From Paenibacillus sp. 37 (GTDB lineage Bacteria > Bacillota > Bacilli > Paenibacillales > Paenibacillaceae), in assembly GCF_008386395.1 (NCBI RefSeq), contig NZ_CP043761.1, positions 744,001-808,000 on the forward strand: 64,000 nucleotides of DNA, read 5' to 3'. The translations under genes and the position numbers were made by a program. Shown here piece by piece: positions 1 through 7,943 of the stretch; within the stretch, counting starts at the first letter, position 1; each line of letters begins with the position of its first letter. The notes beneath the pieces were generated by a model. That model was not told the DNA's origin. It ran no database searches and saw only the letters and a list, made by a program, of their open reading frames with translations.

Positions 1-10
1 CCTGATTACA

Positions 11-1258
11 ATGGAACTGGTTGTAACGAGTCTGTTATGGATCGCATCCCTCCAGAATGAATCCACGTACTCTGCGACCTACATGATACTTACAGCACTT
101 GGGTATACCGCTGGAGCCATTGTTGCGGGCAGTCTGAGTCTGCTATGGCTGGAACGGATGAAGCACTATCGCGGGCTGGAGCAGCATCTCTCGGAAGTCC
201 ACCATCGATACATAGCCGAAACGGAGAAACTTCATCAGATTCTGGACGCAGTGCCTCTCTCCATTGCCACTGTAGATAAACAAGGCACAGTGATGTTTGT
301 CAATGAGATGATGGAGCATACCGCAAGGGAGCAGCTACCTTGTACCTCCACACCTGATCTCATTGGACAGCCTGCCAGTCAATTTGTTGAACAAGGTCAG
401 GCGGATAAGATGGATAAAAGCATTCGCAGAGCCGTCGTTCATGGTGAGATTAGTGGGTTGACCGTTCGTTACGGTGCACACGTATTTCAGTCCCGAACCG
501 TACCGATTTATGCCTTTTCAACAGAATCTGCGAGAGAAGTTACAGGAGCCATGCTAATCATTCAGGATATCACGGAGCTTGAGATGTTGCGAAGTGAACT
601 GGATAATGTGGATCGTCTCAGTCTGGTGGGGCAGATGGCTGCAAGCATTACGCATGAAGTGCGTAATCCAATGGCGGTTGTGCGGGGTTTTCTTCAACTT
701 ATGCAGGAAAAGAGTCCTGATTCCCTCGATCACTATTACCGGATCGTTCTGGAAGAGCTGGACCGGGCCAACAGTATCATTAATGATTTTTTGTCTTTGG
801 CTCAGAATCGTATTGCCGAGAAAGAAGAATCCCAGCTTCACGATATCATACATGAACTCAGTCCGTTGTTATGGGCGGATGCGAACCTGCGTGGTCAGAG
901 TATAGAACTCATGTTGGCCCATAATGTGCCGAAGCTGCATCTCAATTCTAAGGAAATCAAACAGGTGGTGTTGAACCTGGCCCGTAACGGGATGGAAGCC
1001 ATGAATGAGAAGGGCGTGCTTACGCTGGAGACGCGGATAGTGGATGATAAGGTCGAACTGTGTGTACGAGACACAGGGCCTGGTCTACCCAGGGTGAAGA
1101 AGGAAAAGCTGTTTGAACCTTTCTATACGACAAAAGCCAAGGGGACCGGACTTGGATTGTCCATGTGCCTGAGTATTGTGGAGCGACATAACGGAACCAT
1201 TACTGTGGAATCGGAGGAAGGCCAGGGCACGACCTTCAAAGTGGCATTTGAACGTTAG
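11..1258 (+). CDS. PAS-domain sensor histidine kinase (5' end outside the window)
   Basis: Carboxy-terminal part of a membrane sensor kinase that would autophosphorylate on histidine and pass phosphate to a response regulator not in this window. From the first in-window Met: hydrophobic segments at about 1-15 and 22-45, a PAS-like domain (about 70-190), the HisKA box SITHEVRNPMAVVRG with the phospho-acceptor His near residue 215, then a HATPase domain with N box (NLARNGMEAM), G1 box (DTGPGLP) and G2 box (GTGLGLSM). The frame stays open from base 2 to the ATG at 11 and no ribosome binding site is visible, so the true start and probably more membrane segments lie upstream. The PAS-HisKA-HATPase order resembles sporulation-type KinB/KinE kinases, but the signal cannot be read from the sequence. 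Confidence 0.88.
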   Translation: MELVVTSLLWIASLQNESTYSATYMILTALGYTAGAIVAGSLSLLWLERMKHYRGLEQHLSEVHHRYIAETEKLHQILDAVPLSIATVDKQGTVMFVNEMMEHTAREQLPCTSTPDLIGQPASQFVEQGQADKMDKSIRRAVVHGEISGLTVRYGAHVFQSRTVPIYAFSTESAREVTGAMLIIQDITELEMLRSELDNVDRLSLVGQMAASITHEVRNPMAVVRGFLQLMQEKSPDSLDHYYRIVLEELDRANSIINDFLSLAQNRIAEKEESQLHDIIHELSPLLWADANLRGQSIELMLAHNVPKLHLNSKEIKQVVLNLARNGMEAMNEKGVLTLETRIVDDKVELCVRDTGPGLPRVKKEKLFEPFYTTKAKGTGLGLSMCLSIVERHNGTITVESEEGQGTTFKVAFER

Positions 1259-1332
1259 TCATTCAGCATATTTTGCCAGACATTGAGACATAATATTATG
1301 GAAGAAGCCTTTCCGCAGGCGGTTTCTGAATC

Positions 1333-1360
1333 TTGCTTTCATTGCTTATGGATGTATAAT
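1333..1360 (+). promoter_or_regulatory. Candidate sigma-A promoter of the bacilliredoxin gene, overlapped by an inverted repeat
   Basis: TTGCTT (1333-1338) and TATAAT (1355-1360) are separated by 16 bp. Perfect 11-bp inverted arms TTATGGATGTA (1346-1356) and TACATCCATAA (1377-1387) cover the start of the -10 and the expected transcription start. They could be an operator or a 5'-UTR hairpin. Confidence 0.5.
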
Positions 1361-1480
1361 AGGAATAGCACATCATTACATCCATAATGTTCGATATGAA
1401 TGTAACGTTGTTTTGGAGAGTTTATTGGCCTTTAATTCGATCGAGATCATAGAACAACCATTTATAAGGAGTGAAACCGA

Positions 1481-1915
1481 ATGTCGATGTCATTTGATCA
1501 ATACATGAAAGATATGGTTCAACCGATGCGGGATGATTTAACTCGTCTGGGAATCCAGGAGTTGCGTACTCCTGAAGAAGTGGAAGCAAGTCTTCCGGAT
1601 GCAAAAGGAACAACGCTGGTTGTCATTAACTCTGTCTGCGGATGTGCCGCGGGTCAATGTCGCCCAGGTGTGTCCCAAGCACTTCAGCACGATATTACAC
1701 CGGATCACCTGTACACTGTATTTGCTGGTCAGGACAAAGAAGCCACTGCAAAAGCACGTGAATTCTTTGCACCGTATCCTCCATCTTCACCGTCCATCGC
1801 TCTGATGAAAGACGGAGAACTCGTTCACTTTATCGAGCGTCATCAAGTGGAAGACCGTTCTGCAGAGGATATTGCGGCTGATCTCAAAAGTGCATTTGAC
1901 CGTTACTGCCGTTAA
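1481..1915 (+). CDS. Bacilliredoxin (BrxA/BrxB, YphP/YqiW family)
   Basis: Small cytosolic thiol-disulfide protein. In Bacillota this family removes bacillithiol from S-bacillithiolated proteins after oxidative stress. The signature C-G-C motif lies in NSVCGCAAGQCRPG, with cysteines at residues 53 and 55 and a further Cys at 60. The 144-residue length is normal for the family. The start is set by AAGGAG at 1468-1473, 7 bases before ATG 1481. It is monocistronic, with its own promoter candidate and a strong terminator at 1929-1969. I cannot decide between BrxA and BrxB from sequence alone, so no symbol is given. Confidence 0.9.
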   Translation: MSMSFDQYMKDMVQPMRDDLTRLGIQELRTPEEVEASLPDAKGTTLVVINSVCGCAAGQCRPGVSQALQHDITPDHLYTVFAGQDKEATAKAREFFAPYPPSSPSIALMKDGELVHFIERHQVEDRSAEDIAADLKSAFDRYCR

Positions 1916-1928
1916 TTCGCTCCAATAG

Positions 1929-1969
1929 AACGCCCCGCCCTTCGGATCACCGATGCCGGGGCGTTTCAT
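1929..1969 (+). terminator. Rho-independent terminator after the bacilliredoxin gene
   Basis: Inverted arms AACGCCCCG and CGGGGCGTT, followed by TTCATTTT. Confidence 0.75.
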
Positions 1970-2054
1970 TTTGGATAGATAAGGTTATTGAACCATTCGG
2001 ACCTTTCAAGCTGGACATCAAATTTCATTCATTTAGAAACGGGGTGTGTGAACG

Positions 2055-2864
2055 ATGAGTTTGCAACAACAGATCATCGCTGAATTGAAGGTTAAACCAA
2101 GCATTAATGAGGAAGAGGAAGTACGCAAGCGTGTTGATTTTCTGAAGACGTATGTGAAAAATGCGGGTGCCAAGGGCTTGCTGATTGCGATCAGCGGCGG
2201 TATCGACAGTGCAGTGGCTGCGGCGTTGTGCAAAAAAGCAACGGACGAGCTTACGCAAGAGAACAACCAAGAGTACAAAACGCTTGGTGTGTTCCAACCT
2301 TATGGTGAACAATCCGATATCGATCACAGCTACGCTGTAGCCAAAGCATACGATCTGAAGCATGTCGTGGAAACCAATATCGAAGATGCAGTGAACGAGA
2401 TTGCGCTGGAAGTGGAGCAAGGGTTCAAATCCTTGGGCAGCCCACGCCATATGACTCACCAAGGCAAAGGTAATGTTAAGGCGAGAACTCGTATGGTTAT
2501 GCAATATGCACTATCGTTTGAAGAAAACCTGCTTGTTGTAGGTACGGATCACGCGTCCGAAGCTATCACGGGTTTCTATACCAAATGGGGCGATGGCGCT
2601 GTGGATATCACGCCACTAAGCACCCTGAACAAACGTCAGGTGCGCCAGCTGGCAGCATATCTTAACGTGCCACAAGCTATTTTGGACAAAGCACCATCGG
2701 CAGGGCTGTGGGAAGGTCAGACGGACGAAGATGAGCTGGGAATTTCGTATGAAGCGAACAGCGACTATCTCGAAGGCAAACAGATCGATCCGGCTGCACA
2801 AGAGCGCCTCGAAGCGTTCTATACGCGCACACATCACAAACGTAATGCCATTCCTGGTATCTAA
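2055..2864 (+). CDS. nadE: Ammonia-dependent NAD+ synthetase
   Basis: Converts nicotinic acid adenine dinucleotide, ATP and ammonia to NAD+, the last step of NAD synthesis. The 269-residue length matches the single-domain NH3-dependent form (B. subtilis NadE is about 272). The ATP pyrophosphatase P-loop SGGIDSAVAAAL is near residue 48. Later landmarks are GTDHASEAITGFYTKWGDG and the C-terminal KR-containing segment near THHKRNAIPGI. No glutaminase domain is present. The start is preceded by GGGGTG at 2040-2045, a modest site. The gene stands alone and shares a bidirectional terminator with the convergent hydrolase gene. Confidence 0.95.
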   Translation: MSLQQQIIAELKVKPSINEEEEVRKRVDFLKTYVKNAGAKGLLIAISGGIDSAVAAALCKKATDELTQENNQEYKTLGVFQPYGEQSDIDHSYAVAKAYDLKHVVETNIEDAVNEIALEVEQGFKSLGSPRHMTHQGKGNVKARTRMVMQYALSFEENLLVVGTDHASEAITGFYTKWGDGAVDITPLSTLNKRQVRQLAAYLNVPQAILDKAPSAGLWEGQTDEDELGISYEANSDYLEGKQIDPAAQERLEAFYTRTHHKRNAIPGI

Positions 2865-2901
2865 TACGGGTGGATGAACATGATCGTTATATAGGGAATG
2901 C

Positions 2902-2935
2902 AAAAAGAGTCACTGCTCACGCAGTGACTCTTTTT
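2902..2935. terminator. Bidirectional terminator between nadE and the hydrolase gene
   Basis: Perfect 15-bp arms AAAAAGAGTCACTGC and GCAGTGACTCTTTTT with a TCAC loop. It carries a T-run on both strands and serves both convergent genes. Confidence 0.9.
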
Positions 2936-2990
2936 GTTATGTGGAACGAGAAACCGCAAAAATCCAGGTGACTACTATATTAAAGATGTG

Positions 2991-3806
2991 TTAGCTATTC
3001 CAGTCTTTGATCTGTTGCAGGGTTTGGGTGATGGCTTGCTCCAGTTGCGGAGTGGTTTCTTTAAATGGGTGAACGGTGTTGAAGGTGTGGTTTCCCTCAT
3101 TAATCTGGTGCCACGGGATATCAGGGCGTGCTTGCACAAGTGCGGCAGAACCGTCCCGCAGACGTTGGGGATCTTCTGTTCCCTGAATGAGTGCGACTCG
3201 CACAGGTGAAGAAGCCAAACGGTCAATGATAGCGTAACGTTCGCTATGCTTGTCCAGGTCTTCCAGAATAGCCACGTCCAGTGGCATCTGCTGGCCTGTT
3301 CGTCCGTTAACGACATGGCTGCGGCCATGCGTACGCATTTCTTCTTTTTGCTCCGCTGTAAAGAGATCCAGATTGGTTACGCCATTCCAGGAGATGACAC
3401 CTGCCACCTGCTCGGGGTGATCCAGTGCATAGACGAGACTTACGCCTGCACCGCGGCTATGGCCAACCAGGTATACAGGAAGTCCAGTGAGTTCAGGTTG
3501 TGTAGCCACATATTCCAGTACCAGGGCCAGATCGGAAAGCTCCCGGCTGTAGGTATTCACTGCGAACTTTTCAAGTTCAGAGAATTGCTCCAGATATTCG
3601 CCGATACCGTTGTGAGAGAAATTAAAGGTCAGCACATGATGCGTCTGGCTTAGCTGTGCAGCTGCGCAGGGGAACATACCCCAGTCTTTGAAGCCTTTGT
3701 ATCCGTGAGCCAGAATGATGACACCTTGAGCGGGTTGTTGTGCAGGGAAAAAGTCTCCGCGAATGATCGCATCTACGTCAGTGGGCAATTCAAAAGTTAT
3801 GGGCAT
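2991..3806 (-). CDS. Alpha/beta-hydrolase (dienelactone hydrolase/serine aminopeptidase type)
   Basis: Cytosolic alpha/beta-fold hydrolase of 271 residues with no signal peptide. The oxyanion-hole region is HGYKGFKDWG (34-43). The nucleophile elbow is GHSRGAG with Ser near 117. The likely acid is in GTEDPQR and the catalytic His in NEGNHTFN near the C-terminus. The start is supported by AGGAGG about 7 bases upstream. The substrate is unknown: esterase or peptidase are equally possible. Monocistronic, convergent with nadE. Confidence 0.8.
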   Translation of the reverse strand: MPITFELPTDVDAIIRGDFFPAQQPAQGVIILAHGYKGFKDWGMFPCAAAQLSQTHHVLTFNFSHNGIGEYLEQFSELEKFAVNTYSRELSDLALVLEYVATQPELTGLPVYLVGHSRGAGVSLVYALDHPEQVAGVISWNGVTNLDLFTAEQKEEMRTHGRSHVVNGRTGQQMPLDVAILEDLDKHSERYAIIDRLASSPVRVALIQGTEDPQRLRDGSAALVQARPDIPWHQINEGNHTFNTVHPFKETTPQLEQAITQTLQQIKDWNS

Positions 3807-3967
3807 TATTCAGACCTCCTAAGAATTTCAGACGATTCCTGATTCATATTTTAGCATATATGGTAATGCGGATAGGTACTCGCTTCTGATCGCCCCTCCT
3901 GCTACAATAGAATACGTGTTCGGAGAGTTACGGATCATGTGATTGAATGGAGATCTTTTACAATGCA

Positions 3968-4029
3968 TGTTCAAAAAGAGCGGTTTTCAGTACCAAGAAG
4001 GTGGAACTTTTGAACAACCTCTTACAGTA
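3968..4029. repeat. Short intergenic palindromic repeat, copy 1
   Basis: Arms TGTTCAAAAAG (3968-3978) and ACTTTTGAACA face each other, and the unit ends with the tail TTGAACAACCTCTTACAGTA. The same arms and the same tail recur at 12105-12148. Both copies sit just upstream of a gene (acpS here, folE there). Confidence 0.7.
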
Positions 4030-4055
4030 TAAAAGATTAAGCGGGTGAAGCGTTG

Positions 4056-4454
4056 ATGATATATGGCATAGGCAATGATGTGCTGGAGATTGGACGTATG
4101 CGGAAGCTGCTGTCCGGTCGCCATGCGGAAGCTTTCATAAAACGAATTTTAACGTCAGCAGAGCGGGAGATCGCAGTTCGTCGAGGGAAGCGGATGACGG
4201 AGTTTGTATCCGGTCGATTTGCAGCGAAAGAAGCGGTGTCCAAGGCATTTGGCTGCGGTATTGGTGGCATAATGGGCTTCACTGACATTGAAGTGCTGCC
4301 TGATGGGACAGGACGTCCAGTGGCCTCGTTGTCCAGTCAAGCCTGGGAACGTCTGCAGTTGCCATATGATAAGCAATATGACATTCATTTGAGCATTACA
4401 CATCAGACGGAATTGGCAGCGGCCTTTGCGATCGTGGAGCAGATGGAAAAGTAG
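4056..4454 (+). CDS. acpS: Holo-[acyl-carrier-protein] synthase
   Basis: Transfers 4'-phosphopantetheine from CoA to apo-ACP, activating fatty acid synthesis. At 132 residues it has the usual AcpS length. The N-terminal IYGIGNDVLEIGRM carries the Mg-binding Asp and GRFAAKEAVSKAFG carries the conserved Glu. The C-terminus contains the expected SITHQTELAAAFAI. The start chosen is ATG 4056, placed after GGGTGAAG; a TTG one codon earlier is less likely. The stop is 29 bases before the mutY start, so the two may be co-transcribed. Confidence 0.93.
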   Translation: MIYGIGNDVLEIGRMRKLLSGRHAEAFIKRILTSAEREIAVRRGKRMTEFVSGRFAAKEAVSKAFGCGIGGIMGFTDIEVLPDGTGRPVASLSSQAWERLQLPYDKQYDIHLSITHQTELAAAFAIVEQMEK

Positions 4455-4483
4455 TTAGCTTGGTAATAGGAGAGGACGGAAAT

Positions 4484-5848
4484 ATGGGTTTACAGGAACA
4501 GAAACAACATTTCAGCGTGAATTTGCTGGACTGGTATATGATCAACCGACGGGATTTGCCGTGGCGGCGCCACAACAATCCGTATTTTACATGGGTATCG
4601 GAGATTATGCTTCAGCAGACTCGGGTGGATACGGTAATTCCGTATTTCAATCGTTTTATCGGGAATTTTCCGACCGTACAGGCGTTGGCGGAAGCACCCG
4701 AAGAGGATGTGTTGAAAAATTGGGAGGGACTCGGTTATTACTCCCGTGCACGTAATCTTCAGGCAGCCGCGAGACAAGTCATGGAGCTGCACGAAGGCGA
4801 GATGCCGCAGGACAAGCCTGCTGTCTTTGCATTAAAAGGGGTTGGCCCCTACACGGCCGGGGCCATTCTCAGCATTGCCTTCAACCAGCCGCAACCTGCG
4901 GTAGATGGCAATGTCATGCGGGTACTGTCCCGATACTTCCTCATCGATGAGGACATTATGAAGGGCAGCACCCGGGTGTTGATGGAAGAGCTCGCAGGAG
5001 AGCTCATTCCGGAAGGGCGGGCGCGTGATTTCAATCAGGCGCTGATGGAGCTTGGCGCGCTGGTATGTACACCCAAAGCGCCGCACTGTCTGACTTGCCC
5101 GGTCATGGAGCAATGTTCCGGCCGTATTGCCGGAAGAGAGCTTACACTGCCGGTCAAGACCAAGGCGAAGCCGCCGCGCCCTGAGCAGCGGCTGGTCGCG
5201 ATTGTGGAGGGCCGCGGTGCTCATCGCGGCCAAGTGCTTGTGCGCCAGCGCCCAGACACGGGCCTATTGGCCCGCATGTGGGAGCTGCCGCATGTGCTCG
5301 CGGCGCCCGCCGCAGCCAGCAAGAAGGCGGCGCCGCTGGCGGATGAGCCGGCCATGGCAGTGCTGGCCGGCAGTCTGTGGGCGGAAGGCTTCGCTGCCCG
5401 CCCGGAAGGGCTGGCTACCCATGCGGAGCATGTGTTCAGTCATATTGTCTGGAGCCTGCAGGTGTACAAGTGTACCGAGCAGGACCAGAGCAGTGAGCTT
5501 CCGCTAATCGCAGCGGAAGCCAGAGCCGCCTACGATGCACAGGCGGCAACAAAGGAGGGCACAGCCTCATCATCAGCTGTGTCACCTGAGTCAGACATAA
5601 CGCATTCATCGGAGCCAGGCACGCCTAATACGCAGAACATCGCAACATCGCTTAACGAGGGAGAGATGTTGGCAACATCTGATGTTAGTGACCTAGCGCT
5701 GAGCACTCCGACACTGACTGGTAAAGGCGATGGCTTGACCTACCGCTGGATCGGACCGGAAGACATGGACAAGATGGCATTCCCGAATATCTTTCTGAAG
5801 CTGATCAGCAGTTATTTTGCCGGTGCGTATGATCAAGTGAAGGATTAA
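4484..5848 (+). CDS. mutY: A/G-specific adenine glycosylase with a large C-terminal insert
   Basis: Base-excision repair enzyme removing adenine mispaired with 8-oxoG. The N-terminal HhH-GPD domain shows MLQQTRVDTVIPYF, GLGYYSRARNL, the hairpin LKGVGPYTAG and the catalytic Asp in AVDGNVMRVL. The iron-sulfur ligands are C-x6-C-x2-C-x5-C in VCTPKAPHCLTCPVMEQC. The C-terminal NUDIX-like domain that senses 8-oxoG is split: after HIVWSLQVYKC (about residue 326) come some 90 Ser/Thr/Ala/Glu-rich residues before the domain resumes at YRWIGPEDMDKMAFPN. At 454 residues it is clearly longer than the usual 350-370. The start is ATG 4484 with AGGAGAGG upstream; an in-frame TTG at 4460 lacks a binding site. 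Confidence 0.93.
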   Translation: MGLQEQKQHFSVNLLDWYMINRRDLPWRRHNNPYFTWVSEIMLQQTRVDTVIPYFNRFIGNFPTVQALAEAPEEDVLKNWEGLGYYSRARNLQAAARQVMELHEGEMPQDKPAVFALKGVGPYTAGAILSIAFNQPQPAVDGNVMRVLSRYFLIDEDIMKGSTRVLMEELAGELIPEGRARDFNQALMELGALVCTPKAPHCLTCPVMEQCSGRIAGRELTLPVKTKAKPPRPEQRLVAIVEGRGAHRGQVLVRQRPDTGLLARMWELPHVLAAPAAASKKAAPLADEPAMAVLAGSLWAEGFAARPEGLATHAEHVFSHIVWSLQVYKCTEQDQSSELPLIAAEARAAYDAQAATKEGTASSSAVSPESDITHSSEPGTPNTQNIATSLNEGEMLATSDVSDLALSTPTLTGKGDGLTYRWIGPEDMDKMAFPNIFLKLISSYFAGAYDQVKD

Positions 5849-5865
5849 ATGGGGAAGCTAACGAA

Positions 5866-6056
5866 CCCCAGAGGTCTTATTATGTGGATATACCACAATT
5901 ATAGATTCTAACGAACCTGAGTGACGTTATCTTAGCCAAATCAACAAAAAATGCGAATCAAAGCTCGTATTTGGGGAAATAGCTACTCTGAGATTTGTTA
6001 GGTTCGCGATATGATGAAATATGGAGCAATAGCGGGTCCTGGGTTCGTTAGAAACA
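5866..6056. repeat. Cluster of CTAACGAACC intergenic repeats
   Basis: The 311-bp gap between mutY and sodA has no gene. It holds four copies of the end motif CTAACGAACC or a close variant. Two are on the + strand (near 5868 and 5912) and two on the - strand (near 6000, as TTGTTAGGTTCG, and near 6046, as GGGTTCGTTAG), each heading a tract of about 45-50 bases. The outermost copies form an inverted pair. Confidence 0.65.
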
Positions 6057-6084
6057 AAACACCCATTAACTATAGCGATAGCAA

Positions 6085-6130
6085 AAAGAGAGCCTGATCA
6101 CGGTCACGACGACCGAATCAGGCTCTCTTT
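6085..6130. terminator. Terminator of sodA (bidirectional)
   Basis: Arms AAAGAGAGCCTGAT and ATCAGGCTCTCTTT with an inner GGTC/GACC pairing. A T-run is present on both strands. Confidence 0.85.
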
Positions 6131-6159
6131 TATGTTAACTGTTGCATACTAAAACAGTC

Positions 6160-6771
6160 TTATTTTGCAGAAGCGTAACGTTTGTTCACTTCATCCCAGT
6201 TGATTACATTCCAGAAAGCGGCGATGTAGTCAGGACGTTTGTTTTGGTAGTTCAGGTAGTAAGCGTGCTCCCATACATCCAGACCCAGAACCGGAGTCAG
6301 ACCTTCGAAGAGAGGGCTGTCTTGGTTAGGTGTACTAGTGATGGACAATTTGCCATCTTTGCCAACTACGAGCCAAGCCCAGCCGGAACCGAAACGAGTT
6401 GTAGCTGCTTTAGCGAAATCTTCTTTGAATTTATCAAAGCCACCCAGTTCGCTATCGATAGCTGCTGCGATATCGCCTGTAGGAGCGCCGCCGCCGTTAG
6501 GTCCGATGATTTCCCAGAACAAGCTGTGGTTAGCATGTCCACCACCATTGTTGCGAACCGCTGTGCGGATGCCTTCTGGTACGCTGTCAAGGTTAGCGAT
6601 CAGATCTTCCAAGCTTTTTTCTTGCAGTTCAGGAGCGCTTTCCAGAGCTGCATTCAAGTTGGTTACATAAGTATTGTGATGGCGATCGTGGTGGATTTCC
6701 ATCGTTTTTGCATCGATATGTGGTTCCAGTGCGTCGTTAGCGTAAGGAAGTGCTGGTAATTGAAAAGTCAT
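6160..6771 (-). CDS. sodA: Superoxide dismutase (Mn/Fe family)
   Basis: Dismutates superoxide to oxygen and peroxide in the cytosol. The 203 residues are standard. Metal ligands are visible in order: His in [17 protein letters not shown], His in [10 protein letters not shown], and Asp/His in [16 protein letters not shown]. The profile resembles B. subtilis SodA (Mn type), but metal choice cannot be proved here. The start has AGGAGG 9 bases upstream. Monocistronic. A second SOD domain protein is encoded at 14256-15536. Confidence 0.95.
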   Translation of the reverse strand: MTFQLPALPYANDALEPHIDAKTMEIHHDRHHNTYVTNLNAALESAPELQEKSLEDLIANLDSVPEGIRTAVRNNGGGHANHSLFWEIIGPNGGGAPTGDIAAAIDSELGGFDKFKEDFAKAATTRFGSGWAWLVVGKDGKLSITSTPNQDSPLFEGLTPVLGLDVWEHAYYLNYQNKRPDYIAAFWNVINWDEVNKRYASAK

Positions 6772-6843
6772 AATGAAATACCTCCTGAGATTTTAGTTTT
6801 TTTTGAAAACAGGTACATATGTAATAATACCCTTGCCACTAAT

Positions 6844-6872
6844 ATTAAACCGCATTCGAGCTAATTAAGCAA
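6844..6872 (-). promoter_or_regulatory. Candidate sodA promoter
   Basis: On the - strand, TTGCTT (6872-6867) and TTTAAT (6849-6844) are 17 bp apart. This leaves a leader of about 65 bases. Confidence 0.5.
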
Positions 6873-7003
6873 CATTTTTGTTTATTAAGTCCCCCGAGGC
6901 GTTGATCTAATGATGGGCCAGAGATAACAAACATATTTTACCCTTTATGCAACTATTTATGTGTTATAAGGCGTTTAAATGGATGAAAAGTTTAATATCC
7001 TAT

Positions 7004-7018
7004 TGTAAACGGTTACAA
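7004..7018 (+). promoter_or_regulatory. Candidate CcpA cre site
   Basis: TGTAAACGGTTACAA fits the catabolite-responsive element consensus TGNAARCGNWWWCAW at every position. A second partial match (AAGCGCTTTCA) begins at 7021. Both lie in the 420-bp gap between sodA and the acetyltransferase gene, in which I see no convincing gene. Confidence 0.5.
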
Positions 7019-7129
7019 TTAAGCGCTTTCAAAAGAAAATGCGTGTTTTATGGAGAAAAGTATGGTTTAATTGACGAAGAAGCGGTATTTTCTCGTTTTT
7101 TGTCATTATATGAACATTGGGTTTTTGGT

Positions 7130-7148
7130 AAAAAGGGATTCCCTTTTT
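7130..7148 (+). terminator. Terminator-like hairpin upstream of the GNAT gene
   Basis: AAAAAGGG and CCCTTTTT are separated by three bases and end in a T-run. It could terminate a short transcript read from the 6.9-7.1 kb gap. Confidence 0.4.
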
Positions 7149-7191
7149 GTAAAAAACCTCATCTAAGCTAACGAAAAGGGAGATTTAAGAC

Positions 7192-7617
7192 ATGCACGTT
7201 CGTTCCTTTCAGTTGAGTGATGCAAGCCAGATGACGGAGCTTCTCCAGGTTGCACTATCGGAAGAGTGTTATGAGAACACGATGGGCCCGTTTGCCCGTC
7301 AATTGTCATGGGATTCTGACCTGATCATGGTTGCGGAAGAAGAGGGAGACCTCGTCGGCGCTTTGATCGGTACGATTGATCACAACCAGGGTTGTATCTA
7401 CCGTATTGCGGTACATCCAGACTATCGTCGCCGTGGAGTCGGCAAAACACTTGTCGAGGCTATGGAACAGCGGTTCCAGCAGCGTAAAGTCAGCCAAGTA
7501 TGGGTGGCGGGTGATGAGCACAACAAAGTAGCCATGCCTCTATATGAAGCAATGGGTTACGGTGCCAATCAGATTATGAGCGCTTTCCAGACTCTTAGTA
7601 TTTTGTCCAAAGCTTAG
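7192..7617 (+). CDS. GNAT-family N-acetyltransferase
   Basis: Single GNAT domain of 141 residues. Motif A, the acetyl-CoA pyrophosphate loop, reads VHPDYRRRGVGKTLVEAME (about 75-93). Motif B follows with VWVAGDEHNKVAMPLYEAMGY. The acetyl acceptor is unknown. The start ATG 7192 is preceded by AAAGGGAG. The gene stands alone between two long non-coding stretches. Confidence 0.87.
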   Translation: MHVRSFQLSDASQMTELLQVALSEECYENTMGPFARQLSWDSDLIMVAEEEGDLVGALIGTIDHNQGCIYRIAVHPDYRRRGVGKTLVEAMEQRFQQRKVSQVWVAGDEHNKVAMPLYEAMGYGANQIMSAFQTLSILSKA

Positions 7618-7943
7618 TTTGCATGTTTAAAAAGAAATAAAAAAAAGATTTTCATTTCATATTAGGCATATCTCTTTAACGTGTAAGAACGTGGGGGATG
7701 TGCCTTTCTATTTATATGATTGTTCTTCACGTCATATTCCTCTGGTTTCCTCATTTTCTGAACATGTTTCGGAGTCTCCGAATTCTGTTTAAATTAACGC
7801 GATTATCCCGGCTGTATTCACGATAACGAAGGTACTGGTGCTCATAACCAATTGTTTCACTCTCCCAAATGAAGTAGACTGAAAGGGAGTGTGGTCATCA
7901 GGTTACAAGTTTAATTCAACTATTTAATAAATGAGGTGTCCCT
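7618..7943. other. Non-coding gap before the signal peptidase gene
   Basis: 326 bp with no credible open frame or strong terminator. A candidate promoter for the downstream gene is TTGTTT (7852-7857), 17 bp, TAGACT (7875-7880). Nothing else is recognised. Confidence 0.4.

Noticed and set aside
6142..6759. 205-codon frame on the + strand
   Set aside because: It is the antisense shadow of sodA, whose protein family and metal ligands are certain.
6947..7171. 74-codon frame between sodA and the GNAT gene
   Set aside because: No ribosome binding site, odd composition, and a cre site and a terminator-like hairpin lie inside it.
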